A DNA stretch of 9,431 nt from Gammaproteobacteria bacterium. Its GTDB lineage: Bacteria; Pseudomonadota; Gammaproteobacteria; UBA12402. Where the stretch lies: contig JANQHY010000243.1 of NCBI GenBank assembly GCA_028282395.1, positions 1 to 9,431 on the forward strand. The letters are read 5' to 3'. Numbering within the stretch: the first letter of the stretch is position 1; the number at the start of each line of letters is the position of its first letter. This document shows, piece by piece, positions 1 through 7,918 of this stretch. The notes beneath the pieces were generated by a model, which was given only the letters and a program-made list of their open reading frames with translations, did not search any database and was not told the origin of the DNA. The translations under genes were made by a program, and so were the position numbers.

Positions 1-1
1 T

Positions 2-3000
2 GAACTAGAGAAAATCTATAATCATTACATAGACAAGGATCCAAAAAAAATAGACATACAAAAGAACGCATCGCGATATATAGACTTCTCCTTATGGCAA
101 CAAAACCTGTTAAAAAAAGGACTATACAGAAAACCTCTTAACTATTGGAAAAACCAGTTAAAAGACTTCCCTAGCATACTAAATCTTCCAACTGACAAAC
201 CACACCCCAAAAATCCAACTTATCAAGGATCAGAACATACATTATCTTTCCCAAAAGAGATTATAAATGGCCTTCAATTAATTGCAAAACAAAATGGTTC
301 AACCCTATTTTCACTAATGCTAAGCAGTATTTCCATACTTCTATATCGATATAGTCAACAAAAAGAATTCATCATAGGAGTTACACATAGCCAAAGACCA
401 CAGCCATCATTTGATCAAGTCATTGGTTTTTTCGTTAATATGCTTCCAATAAGAATTCAGCAAAAAGAGAAGGCGAGTTTTATCCAAACATTAAATAGAA
501 TACAGTCAACATTAACGCAGGCTTACAAGAACAATGCACCAATCGAAGAAATCATTAGCCAACTTTCCCTACCGAACTATTCTAATCTTCACCCTTTATT
601 TCAAGTCTCAGTCACTATGCACGAGAGAAGGTCTAAAAGCATCAACTTTAAAAATATAAATACCAAGCTATGGAGAAAATCATTAATACATACAGGAAAT
701 ATTGATTCAGCTAAATTTGACCTTGGATTTGAAATGGAAAAGATGCGCAGTGGGTGTTTAAAAATTAAAATCGAATATAGCACCGACTTATTCTTTAGCA
801 GCACCATCAAGCAAATGGCCAATAGTTGGCTAGAATTATGTCGCAGTATTGTTAAAAACCCTAATAGTAGGATCGATTCGCTTCCTTTATTAAGCTACAA
901 ACAAACACAAAAATTATTAACCAAGTGGAGCACGCCAGAACCACACTATTCTGAGAAAAAGACAATATTACAGATATTTAACCAAAAGGTAAAAGAAAAG
1001 AATAGCTCTATTGCCATTGTTGATGGGGATTTATCTCTGACTTACAAAGAACTAAATGAAAAAGCTAATCGCCTGGCCCACTATTTACTTTCACTAGAAG
1101 ATTTATCAAAGAATGAGAATATCATTGCTATCGCCCTGGAACGTTCAGCAGATTTTATTATTAGCGTTCTAGCTGTATTAAAAACAGGCTCTGCTTATCT
1201 ACCTCTTGACCTGAGCTCAGCCCCTAAAAGATTAGAATTTATGCTTAATGACGCATCGACTAAGATTGTAATAACAAAACAATATATATCAAAAAAGATT
1301 ACTAAAAATAACATTCCATGTATATATTTAGACAGAAAGAGTACTATGGAGATTTTAACGAACCAGCCAACATATAACCCTAAGAAAAAGATAAATCCTA
1401 CAAATTTAAGTTATATTATGTACACATCAGGCTCAACTGGCGAGCCCAAAGGGGTAATGATAGAGAATCGCAGCATTATAAATCTAGTAAAACTTCCCAA
1501 CTATATTAACCTCAGTAAGACTGAAATAATTGCGCACACATCAAGCATTGCCTTTGATGCATCTACTTTTGAGATTTGGGGATCATTATTGAATGGACAT
1601 ACAATGGTTATTATTCCAAAACAAGTATTATTAGACAATAATAGATTCAAAAAAATATTAGAAGATAGCAAGATTACCATCTTAACTATTCCATCTTTAT
1701 TATTTAAAAAGTTCTTATCCATAGACATAGAAATATTTAAATCTATAAAGTGGATATTATTTTTTGGAGAGAAATTAGCAGACACTCAAATTTTAACAAA
1801 ACTATTAGAGACAAAAAAATCACCTCTCCAGCACATTATAAATATTTATGGTCCAACTGAAAATACCGTTTATTCACTTTCATTTGACATAACAACCAGC
1901 AAATGGAAAGAAGGATGCATACCTATAGGAAAGAATGTTCAGACGACATCTACCTATGTTTTAGACAAGCAAATGCAACCAGTTCCTGCTGGAATGCCTG
2001 GAGAACTCTATATTGGCGGAATTGGACTAGCTCGAGGATATCTTAATAGAAGAAAATTAACTAAAGAGAAGTTTATTAACAATCCATTTATAAAAAATGG
2101 CTCCCGACTATATAGAACTGGAGATCTAGTCAAATACCAACCTGATGGAAATATAACATTTATGGGGCGCATTGACCATCAAGTTAAACTATCAGGATAC
2201 CGTATTGAATTAGGAGAGATTGAACACAGATTATTACTATTTAGAAATATTAAAGAAACAATCGTAATAAAGAATATGACTTACAATAATGAAACACTGA
2301 TAGCTTATATCATACTATACAATAGAAATATTAATCTCGAGGAATATAAGGACAAATTATATTTTGAATTGAAAAGACATCTTCCCTACTATATGATCCC
2401 TTCGGAATTTATATTTCTTGACTCCTTACCAATAAATGCCAATGGAAAACTTGATCGCCAACAGTTATTGTTTTCCATTCGCAAACAAAAGCAACGAATA
2501 ATTAAAGAAACAGATAAAGCAAAAACAGAAGTTGAAAATAAATTACTAGAAATATGGTCCAAAGTACTTAAAACTAGTGACATTAGCATTAACGATGATT
2601 TCTTTTCACTGGGAGGAAATTCTTTACTTGCAATGCAGTTGACTGCAATGATAAACGACAATATATCTAAATCTTCATATTCAGATCTTTTTTCTTGCCC
2701 AACCATAAAGAATCAAGCAAAATTAATTGAAACACCAAAAGAGAAAAGAAAAAGAAATATATTATCACTTAAATACTTCAAGAACGAATCTCTTCTTGGC
2801 AGGAATATCACTTTAAATAAAACATTAATTCCTTCATCTGAAGGAAATTACAAAAACATCCTATTAACTGGCGCCACAGGATTTCTGGGAGCATTTTTAC
2901 TTGACGAACTTCTTCATGACAAAAATTGTATAATTTACTGCTTAATTCGCGCCAAGAATAAATATCATGCGAGAGAGAGATTACTTAAAACAATACAAAA

Positions 3001-3985
3001 ATATAAGCTTGAAATCACTATAGACGATCCTAGATTGAAGATAATAGTTGGAGACATCTCAAAACACCTATTTGGATTAAAACAAGAAGAGCATAGAAAG
3101 CTAGAAAAAGAAATTAATATTATTTATCATTCCGCCTCTATAGTGAATTTTGTCAAACCTTACTCATCATTAAGAGATGCCAATGTATTAGGAATGAAAA
3201 ATATCTTGCGCTTTTCCATTAGTCAAGCATTAAAACCTTTGCATTATATTTCTTCAGTAGCAGTATTTAGCTTTAAACATTATTTTAATCATAAAAAAAC
3301 ACTCTTTAAAGAAAGATCTCCCTTATGGAATACCCATTTTGAAAAAGCTCTGCCCCATGATTTAGGTTATACACAAAGTAAAGCTGTGGCAGAAGAACTG
3401 GTATGGCAAGCAATAAATCGCGGCATTCCAGTGTCCATACATCGCCCTGGATTTATTCTATGTCATAGTCGTAATGGCATTGGCAATGCCAATCAATTAT
3501 GGGCAAGATTTATTAGAGGATGTATCTCTTTAGGATACTTTCCTGTCTTAACTGATCTTAAGGAGGAGTTTATTACTGTTGACTATGCAAGTAAAGCTAT
3601 TATTGAAATTTCAAAACAGCCTAATTGTGCTGGAAAAGCTTTTCATATAGTGCCATCTAGCGAAAATAACCTAACGACTAATGATTTATTTAATATGATA
3701 AGACGTGAAGATATCCCCCTAATTGGAGAACCCTTTGCTAAATGGCGTGAAAGACTAAAAAATCATATTGCAGCCGGCCATTCTAGTGAGCTTGAATTAC
3801 TATTACCGCTATTTACCGATACTATTGATAATGGGCTAAGCTTGCTGGAAGTGTATCAACACTCCCCCCACTTTTCTAGAGAGAACACTGAAAATGCGCT
3901 CTGCAATAGCCAAGTCATTGAACAACCGCTAGAACCTGCTATAATTAAACGCTATATTGCCTGGCTCATGGGCGATAACCGATAA
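2..3985 (+). CDS. Non-ribosomal peptide synthetase, terminal module C-A-PCP-R (5' partial)
   Basis: The frame is open from the left edge, so this is the last 1327 residues of a longer NRPS (numbered here from base 2). An ATG at 317 lies inside the condensation domain and is not a start. Domains in order: C-terminal half of a condensation domain (YIDFSLW at 26-32, IGFFVN at 141-146; the HHxxxDG motif would lie off-window); adenylation domain about 330-825 (LTYKEL at 346, YTSGSTGEPKG at 474, FDAS at 518, YGPTE at 616, LSGYRIELGEIE, and NGKLDR with Lys816); carrier domain with LGGNS, Ser874 being the phosphopantetheine site; thioester reductase about 950-1327 with GATGFLG at 957, a ser-rich ISSVAVF strand, and YTQSK (Tyr1123, Lys1127). 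Reductase domains release the thioester as an aldehyde or alcohol using NAD(P)H, and all visible motifs are intact. The enzyme is cytoplasmic. The kinase gene follows after 41 bases on the same strand, so co-transcription is likely. The peptide product and the number of earlier modules are unknown. Confidence 0.95.
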   Translation, partial: ELEKIYNHYIDKDPKKIDIQKNASRYIDFSLWQQNLLKKGLYRKPLNYWKNQLKDFPSILNLPTDKPHPKNPTYQGSEHTLSFPKEIINGLQLIAKQNGSTLFSLMLSSISILLYRYSQQKEFIIGVTHSQRPQPSFDQVIGFFVNMLPIRIQQKEKASFIQTLNRIQSTLTQAYKNNAPIEEIISQLSLPNYSNLHPLFQVSVTMHERRSKSINFKNINTKLWRKSLIHTGNIDSAKFDLGFEMEKMRSGCLKIKIEYSTDLFFSSTIKQMANSWLELCRSIVKNPNSRIDSLPLLSYKQTQKLLTKWSTPEPHYSEKKTILQIFNQKVKEKNSSIAIVDGDLSLTYKELNEKANRLAHYLLSLEDLSKNENIIAIALERSADFIISVLAVLKTGSAYLPLDLSSAPKRLEFMLNDASTKIVITKQYISKKITKNNIPCIYLDRKSTMEILTNQPTYNPKKKINPTNLSYIMYTSGSTGEPKGVMIENRSIINLVKLPNYINLSKTEIIAHTSSIAFDASTFEIWGSLLNGHTMVIIPKQVLLDNNRFKKILEDSKITILTIPSLLFKKFLSIDIEIFKSIKWILFFGEKLADTQILTKLLETKKSPLQHIINIYGPTENTVYSLSFDITTSKWKEGCIPIGKNVQTTSTYVLDKQMQPVPAGMPGELYIGGIGLARGYLNRRKLTKEKFINNPFIKNGSRLYRTGDLVKYQPDGNITFMGRIDHQVKLSGYRIELGEIEHRLLLFRNIKETIVIKNMTYNNETLIAYIILYNRNINLEEYKDKLYFELKRHLPYYMIPSEFIFLDSLPINANGKLDRQQLLFSIRKQKQRIIKETDKAKTEVENKLLEIWSKVLKTSDISINDDFFSLGGNSLLAMQLTAMINDNISKSSYSDLFSCPTIKNQAKLIETPKEKRKRNILSLKYFKNESLLGRNITLNKTLIPSSEGNYKNILLTGATGFLGAFLLDELLHDKNCIIYCLIRAKNKYHARERLLKTIQKYKLEITIDDPRLKIIVGDISKHLFGLKQEEHRKLEKEINIIYHSASIVNFVKPYSSLRDANVLGMKNILRFSISQALKPLHYISSVAVFSFKHYFNHKKTLFKERSPLWNTHFEKALPHDLGYTQSKAVAEELVWQAINRGIPVSIHRPGFILCHSRNGIGNANQLWARFIRGCISLGYFPVLTDLKEEFITVDYASKAIIEISKQPNCAGKAFHIVPSSENNLTTNDLFNMIRREDIPLIGEPFAKWRERLKNHIAAGHSSELELLLPLFTDTIDNGLSLLEVYQHSPHFSRENTENALCNSQVIEQPLEPAIIKRYIAWLMGDNR
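1037..2458 (+). other. Adenylation domain with readable substrate pocket
   Basis: This is the span from core motif A1 to A10 of the NRPS adenylation domain, which activates an amino acid as its adenylate and loads it on the carrier Ser874. Aligning by eye to the GrsA phenylalanine domain, the ten pocket positions read Asp519, Ala520, Phe523, Leu561, Leu586, Phe588, Ile615, Val623, Tyr624 and Lys816 (code DAFLLFIVYK). The Asp and Lys that hold the amino and carboxyl groups of an alpha-amino acid are both present. The rest is strongly hydrophobic, which suggests an aliphatic or aromatic amino acid, but I do not recognise the code and do not assign a substrate. Confidence 0.7.
2870..3985 (+). 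other. Thioester reductase (R) release domain
   Basis: C-terminal short-chain dehydrogenase-like domain of the NRPS. It shows the nucleotide-binding GATGFLG, then YCLIRAKN, whose Arg after strand 2 is typical of NADPH use in this family. VGDIS, HSASIVNFV, a Ser before VAVF, and the catalytic Tyr-x-x-x-Lys (YTQSK) follow. It takes the place of a thioesterase, so the peptide should leave by reduction rather than hydrolysis. Two-electron reduction gives an aldehyde, which in dipeptide systems such as aureusimine synthesis can cyclise to an imine or pyrazinone; four-electron reduction gives an alcohol. Which applies here cannot be read from the sequence. Confidence 0.88.
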
Positions 3986-4010
3986 GTAATTATGATATAA
4001 AGCATATTCT

Positions 4011-4016
4011 AGGGGT
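4011..4016 (+). promoter_or_regulatory. Ribosome binding site of the hybrid kinase
   Basis: AGGGGT ends 10 bases before the ATG at 4027, in the 41-base gap after the NRPS stop. It is a moderate Shine-Dalgarno match and supports this start. A GTG at 4020 is in another frame and stops after a few codons. Confidence 0.55.
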
Positions 4017-4026
4017 AGCGTGATAA

Positions 4027-7000
4027 ATGACTAAAAATAACAGTAGCGACCTGATGACTAATGAAGTCTTTCAGAATATTATTGATGCCTTACCTGTTTT
4101 TCTATTCTGGACTGATACTAGTCACATTATAAAAGCATGTAACTTGGCTCAAGCCAAAGCATTAGGGTTCTCTTCACCTAGTGAAGTGGTTGGACTGTCT
4201 TGTCGTGAGGCTATAGCGAATGTTGCAGAACCAGAATTAACAGAGTTAATCTACCAGCACCATAATGACATTATGGCATCAAAAACTGGACAAATATTAG
4301 AATATCAGGCAAGATTGTTTGATCAAGATGGCAAAAGATATACAAAAGATCATAATTATATCACTTATAAATATCCACTTTTTGACAAAGAGTGCAATGT
4401 AATTGGCTTAATCGGCATTGTGACTGATATCACCGAATTACAACAGACCCGGGAAGAGCTCATTCAGTCTAAGGAAGAAATTAAAGCCAACAAAAAAGCC
4501 AAAAAGATGTTTCAGGATATCATTGATGCATTACCCACCCTACTCTTCTGGACCGATACTAATCACGCATTACTTGGAAATAATAAGATTCATGCACAGA
4601 CATTTGGTTTTTCTTCAACTGAAGAACCAATCGGAATGACTATGCGTGATGCACAGCAATCCATGAATTTAGATCCAAAATTAATAGATCTATGGTATGA
4701 ACAGCACGCAAGAATCATGAAGTCTAAAAAAGGAGAGATATTTGAGTATAACATTGATTTGCCAGCGAAAGATGGTCATAGAAGAAAGTGTGATCTGCTA
4801 TGTTATAAATACCCATTAATTGATAACAACCAAAATGTTATTGGCCTAGTTGGTGTATCTCTAGACGTCACTGAATCTAAAAAGATACAGAAAAAACTTA
4901 TACAAACAGAAGAAGAGGTTAAAGCTTATAAAAAAGCTGAGAAAATATTTCAAAATATTATTGACTCATTGCCATTGATGCTATTTTGGACAGATACCAA
5001 CCATACGCTTTTAGGCAATAATATCACACACGCGCGAAATTTCGGTTTTACATCTCCAGATGACCTCATTAACCTACCTATGGAAGCGGGGCCAGAGAAT
5101 GCCCTTGGTAAGGATCATGAAATAATCAAAATCCTTCGCCAGCAACATAATGAAATCATACAGTCAGGTAAAGGAAAAATTCTTGAATATGTTGCCTCAC
5201 TATTTGATGAAGATGGAAAAAAACACAAAGGTGAACAACATTTCACATCTTACAAATATCCACTATTTGATGAAAATCGAAATATTATTGGCCTTGTTGG
5301 CGCCTCATTTGATGTCACCGAATTAAAACAGATGCAGAAGAAGCTCGGTCAGGCTGAAGAACGAGAAAAAGCACATGAAAAAGCTAAAAAAATGTTTCAG
5401 GATATTATTGATGCCCTACCCACTATGATTTTTTGGACTGATACACATCATGTTTTACTAGGCAACAATAAAGTCCATGCAGAAAAATGGGGATCTTCAA
5501 AACCTTCTGACATAATAGGACTTTCTATGCGTGAAATAGGAGAAATGAATAATATAGACCCAAAATTGATAGATCTATATTATAAGGACCACTCGGAAAT
5601 CATGCAATCTAGAAAAGGAAGGAATATTGAGTATAGCCCCATGCTTTATAATAATGATCATCACAGAAAAGAAACCAATATTATATCCCACAAGTACCCA
5701 CTATTTGATGATAAGAATGAAGTGATTGGTTTAGTTGGAATTTCAACGGATATAACAGAATTAAAAGAAACACAAGAAGCTTTAGCTGATGCTAATAGAA
5801 AAGCCGGAAAGATTTTCCAAGATGTTATTGATGCTCTACCAGCCATGCTTTTTTGGACCGATACTAACCATGTTATCCTAGGAAATAATAAAATTCATGC
5901 AGAAAATTATGGATTCTCTACTCCTGAAGAAATGGTAGGCCTATCTATTCGTGACATGGCCAAAATCAATAAATTAGATGACGAAATTATAGAGTCATAT
6001 TATGAAGAGCATTCGGAAATTATGAACTCTAAAGAAGGGAAAATAATAGAATATGACATTATGTTATGGGATAAAGATGGCAATAGAAAAAAGTACAATC
6101 TAATGTCATATAAATACCCTCTTTTCGATGAAAAAGGTAATACAATAGGCCTAGTTGGCGTTTCAGCCGACATTACCGAACTAAAAAGTGCCCAAAAAGA
6201 CCTGGAAAAGGCCAACAAGAAGGTTAAAGCAGCGAGCTTGGCAAAATCTGAGTTTATTGCCAACATGTCTCATGACATTCGCACCCCGATTACTGGCATT
6301 GTTGGCATGGTCCAGGATCTATTCAATAACGCCGGTAGTGCCGAACATATTTTGCAAGAAAGTGGCCAACTGTCTGTTAAACAACAGAAAGACTTTACTG
6401 CCACGGTGAAAAATAACAGTAGTTTTCTTATTAATGCCACCAACGAACTGTTACAGCTATGTAATGAAGTATTGGAAACCGTTAATCTTGAATCTGGTAA
6501 AATAACCGAGCAGGAGAGCGCCTTTGATTTACGTGAACTGGCTAATCATAATATCAGCCTATTACAACCAGCAGCACAACACCGCCAAATTAAACTATCT
6601 GCTGAAATTGCTGATAATGTACCGCGCTACTTACGCGGTCTAAGAGACTATTTCAACCGTTCAATGCTGAATCTACTAAGCAATGCCCTGAAGTTCACTG
6701 AGGAGGGATTTGTCAAATTGAACATCCTATCACTCAAACCTACGACTACCCAGGAAAAAGGCAGTCTCGTTGTTCTGCAAATCATTGTTGAAGACTCTGG
6801 AATTGGTATTCCAGAAGATAAGTTTGAGACTATCTTTGACACCTTCTCGCGTTTAACCCCATCCTATGAAGGCATTTATAAAGGTTCAGGCCTTGGTTTA
6901 CACACAGTTAAGCAGTACGTTAATGCTATGAAAGGCTCGATTAAAGTAGAGAGTGAGGTGGGCAAGGGAACAAAATTCATTATGCAATTGCCCTTTACCA

Positions 7001-7896
7001 TCTCTGACCATAGTGACTTCAAGAAACCCGCCATCCAACTTGACAATCTGCCACAGCATACTGATGTCTCATTGAATTCCGAACTATCTGCTGAGGAGGC
7101 CTCCTGCCACATACTTGTGGTTGAAGATAATCGCCCAGCTGCAATGGCATTGAAAATTACGCTTAGACCTTTTAGCTGCGCTATCGATATCGCCGAGAAT
7201 GCCAAACAAGCAATAGAGAAATTGCAACAAAATACTTATGATCTGGTCTTTATGGATGTGGGTCTACCGGATATGAATGGGCTTGACGCAACTAAAAAAA
7301 TTCGTGCCCTAACAAACACTGACATGGCAAAAGTACCGATTATTGCATTGACTGGCCATGTGAATAAAAAAGATGAGTGCCTCGCTGCTGGAATGCAGGA
7401 TCTGATTATTAAACCTGCCACTACCACAACATTGAAGCCCATTCTACAACGTTATGCCGGCTGCTCTGTTACTTCAACAGCAACCCGTAACAAAAAAAAT
7501 GAAGCACCACCTCCTGTTATTAAAAAAGACAACCGTTTGCTTATTATTGATTGGCTTGGCTGCATAGAGAAATGCCAAGGTGACCTCAAACATACGCAAC
7601 AACTCCTCACTATGTGTGCCGATGATCTGAAAAGCTCAAGGCCATCACTAAAACAGGCTTATCGCGACAATGACATAACAACGCTACGTGAAACACTGCA
7701 TAGATGTCTGGGCGGCGTCTGCTATTTACAATTACCGCAACTGGAGAAAGCACTAAAAGCATTTCAGGATGCTGTTAAAACTGACACGCAGGATGCCGAA
7801 CTATTAGCATCTACCTATTCAACACTCGAATCAGCATTTGATAGCTTTTATCATGTCCTTGACCAGACACTGCCCACAACAAAAGAGTCTGATTAA
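4027..7896 (+). CDS. Soluble five-PAS hybrid histidine kinase (PAS x5-HisKA-HATPase-REC-Hpt)
   Basis: A 1289-residue tripartite phosphorelay kinase. Five PAS repeats begin at Phe15, Phe162, Phe308, Phe457 and Phe597, each carrying a FWTDT motif and an IGLVG(V/I/A)..D(I/V)TE end. HisKA follows with phospho-acceptor His749 in MSHDIRTP. The HATPase domain has N-box Asn886 (LLSNALKF), G1 DSGIGIP at 923 and G2 GSGLGL at 953-958. The receiver has acidic pair Glu1033-Asp1034, phospho-acceptor Asp1077 (MDVGLPDMNG), Thr1109 and Lys1129. A C-terminal Hpt-like helical domain carries His1225 (LHRCLGG). All core catalytic residues are present, so phosphate can pass His749 to Asp1077 to His1225 and on to a separate response regulator not seen here. 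No signal peptide or membrane segment is visible, so sensing should be cytoplasmic. It follows the NRPS by 41 bases and probably shares its transcript. Its stop overlaps that of the convergent AMMECR1-like gene. The ligand is unknown; PAS domains can bind haem, flavin or small metabolites, and nothing here decides among them. Confidence 0.95.
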   Translation: MTKNNSSDLMTNEVFQNIIDALPVFLFWTDTSHIIKACNLAQAKALGFSSPSEVVGLSCREAIANVAEPELTELIYQHHNDIMASKTGQILEYQARLFDQDGKRYTKDHNYITYKYPLFDKECNVIGLIGIVTDITELQQTREELIQSKEEIKANKKAKKMFQDIIDALPTLLFWTDTNHALLGNNKIHAQTFGFSSTEEPIGMTMRDAQQSMNLDPKLIDLWYEQHARIMKSKKGEIFEYNIDLPAKDGHRRKCDLLCYKYPLIDNNQNVIGLVGVSLDVTESKKIQKKLIQTEEEVKAYKKAEKIFQNIIDSLPLMLFWTDTNHTLLGNNITHARNFGFTSPDDLINLPMEAGPENALGKDHEIIKILRQQHNEIIQSGKGKILEYVASLFDEDGKKHKGEQHFTSYKYPLFDENRNIIGLVGASFDVTELKQMQKKLGQAEEREKAHEKAKKMFQDIIDALPTMIFWTDTHHVLLGNNKVHAEKWGSSKPSDIIGLSMREIGEMNNIDPKLIDLYYKDHSEIMQSRKGRNIEYSPMLYNNDHHRKETNIISHKYPLFDDKNEVIGLVGISTDITELKETQEALADANRKAGKIFQDVIDALPAMLFWTDTNHVILGNNKIHAENYGFSTPEEMVGLSIRDMAKINKLDDEIIESYYEEHSEIMNSKEGKIIEYDIMLWDKDGNRKKYNLMSYKYPLFDEKGNTIGLVGVSADITELKSAQKDLEKANKKVKAASLAKSEFIANMSHDIRTPITGIVGMVQDLFNNAGSAEHILQESGQLSVKQQKDFTATVKNNSSFLINATNELLQLCNEVLETVNLESGKITEQESAFDLRELANHNISLLQPAAQHRQIKLSAEIADNVPRYLRGLRDYFNRSMLNLLSNALKFTEEGFVKLNILSLKPTTTQEKGSLVVLQIIVEDSGIGIPEDKFETIFDTFSRLTPSYEGIYKGSGLGLHTVKQYVNAMKGSIKVESEVGKGTKFIMQLPFTISDHSDFKKPAIQLDNLPQHTDVSLNSELSAEEASCHILVVEDNRPAAMALKITLRPFSCAIDIAENAKQAIEKLQQNTYDLVFMDVGLPDMNGLDATKKIRALTNTDMAKVPIIALTGHVNKKDECLAAGMQDLIIKPATTTTLKPILQRYAGCSVTSTATRNKKNEAPPPVIKKDNRLLIIDWLGCIEKCQGDLKHTQQLLTMCADDLKSSRPSLKQAYRDNDITTLRETLHRCLGGVCYLQLPQLEKALKAFQDAVKTDTQDAELLASTYSTLESAFDSFYHVLDQTLPTTKESD
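4069..6252 (+). repeat. Five tandem PAS-coding repeats with helical linkers
   Basis: Units start at 4069, 4510, 4948, 5395 and 5815, with periods of 147, 146, 149 and 140 codons; the last unit runs 146 codons to the Phe before the HisKA His. Each unit is a PAS core of 123-126 residues (FQ(N/D)(I/V)IDxLP, FWTDT, YKYPL(F/I)D or HKYPLFD, then a TE end) plus a charged Lys/Glu-rich linker likely to form a coiled coil. Units 2 to 5 share LGNN after FWTDT, while unit 1 has IKACN instead and is the most diverged. Internal duplication is the simplest origin. Confidence 0.9.
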
Positions 7897-7918
7897 AGCA
7901 TCAGCTCGGCAGTTTTTT
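7889..7918. terminator. Possible weak terminator between convergent genes
   Basis: CTGAT and ATCAG form a 5-bp stem around a 6-base loop that holds the shared TTAA stop region. On the plus strand a run of six T follows after eight more bases (7913-7918); on the minus strand only a broken T-rich stretch follows. The stem is short and the T-run is not adjacent, so this is a weak candidate, noted because the convergent genes leave no other room for termination. Confidence 0.22.

Noticed and set aside
317..319. ATG as the start of the NRPS gene
   Set aside because: It lies inside the condensation domain, and the open frame upstream encodes expected condensation-domain sequence (YIDFSLW, YWKNQL) to the left edge.
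3475..3493. Inverted repeat GGCATT-GGC-AATGCC
   Set aside because: It sits inside the reductase coding region (NGIGNAN), has no T-run after it, and is explained by the codons used.
3559..3568. TAAGGAGGAG, a near-perfect Shine-Dalgarno sequence
   Set aside because: It encodes part of the reductase domain (LKEEF), and no start codon with a real open frame follows at the right distance.
3957..4001. TATGAT and TATAAA boxes before the kinase, as an internal promoter
   Set aside because: No good -35 sequence lies about 17 bases upstream; TTGCCT is 28 bases away. AT-rich gaps give such boxes by chance.
5661..6266. Minus-strand open frames that resemble each other across the PAS region
   Set aside because: Their similarity is a by-product of the repeated PAS coding sequence on the plus strand; none has a ribosome binding site or recognisable protein features.
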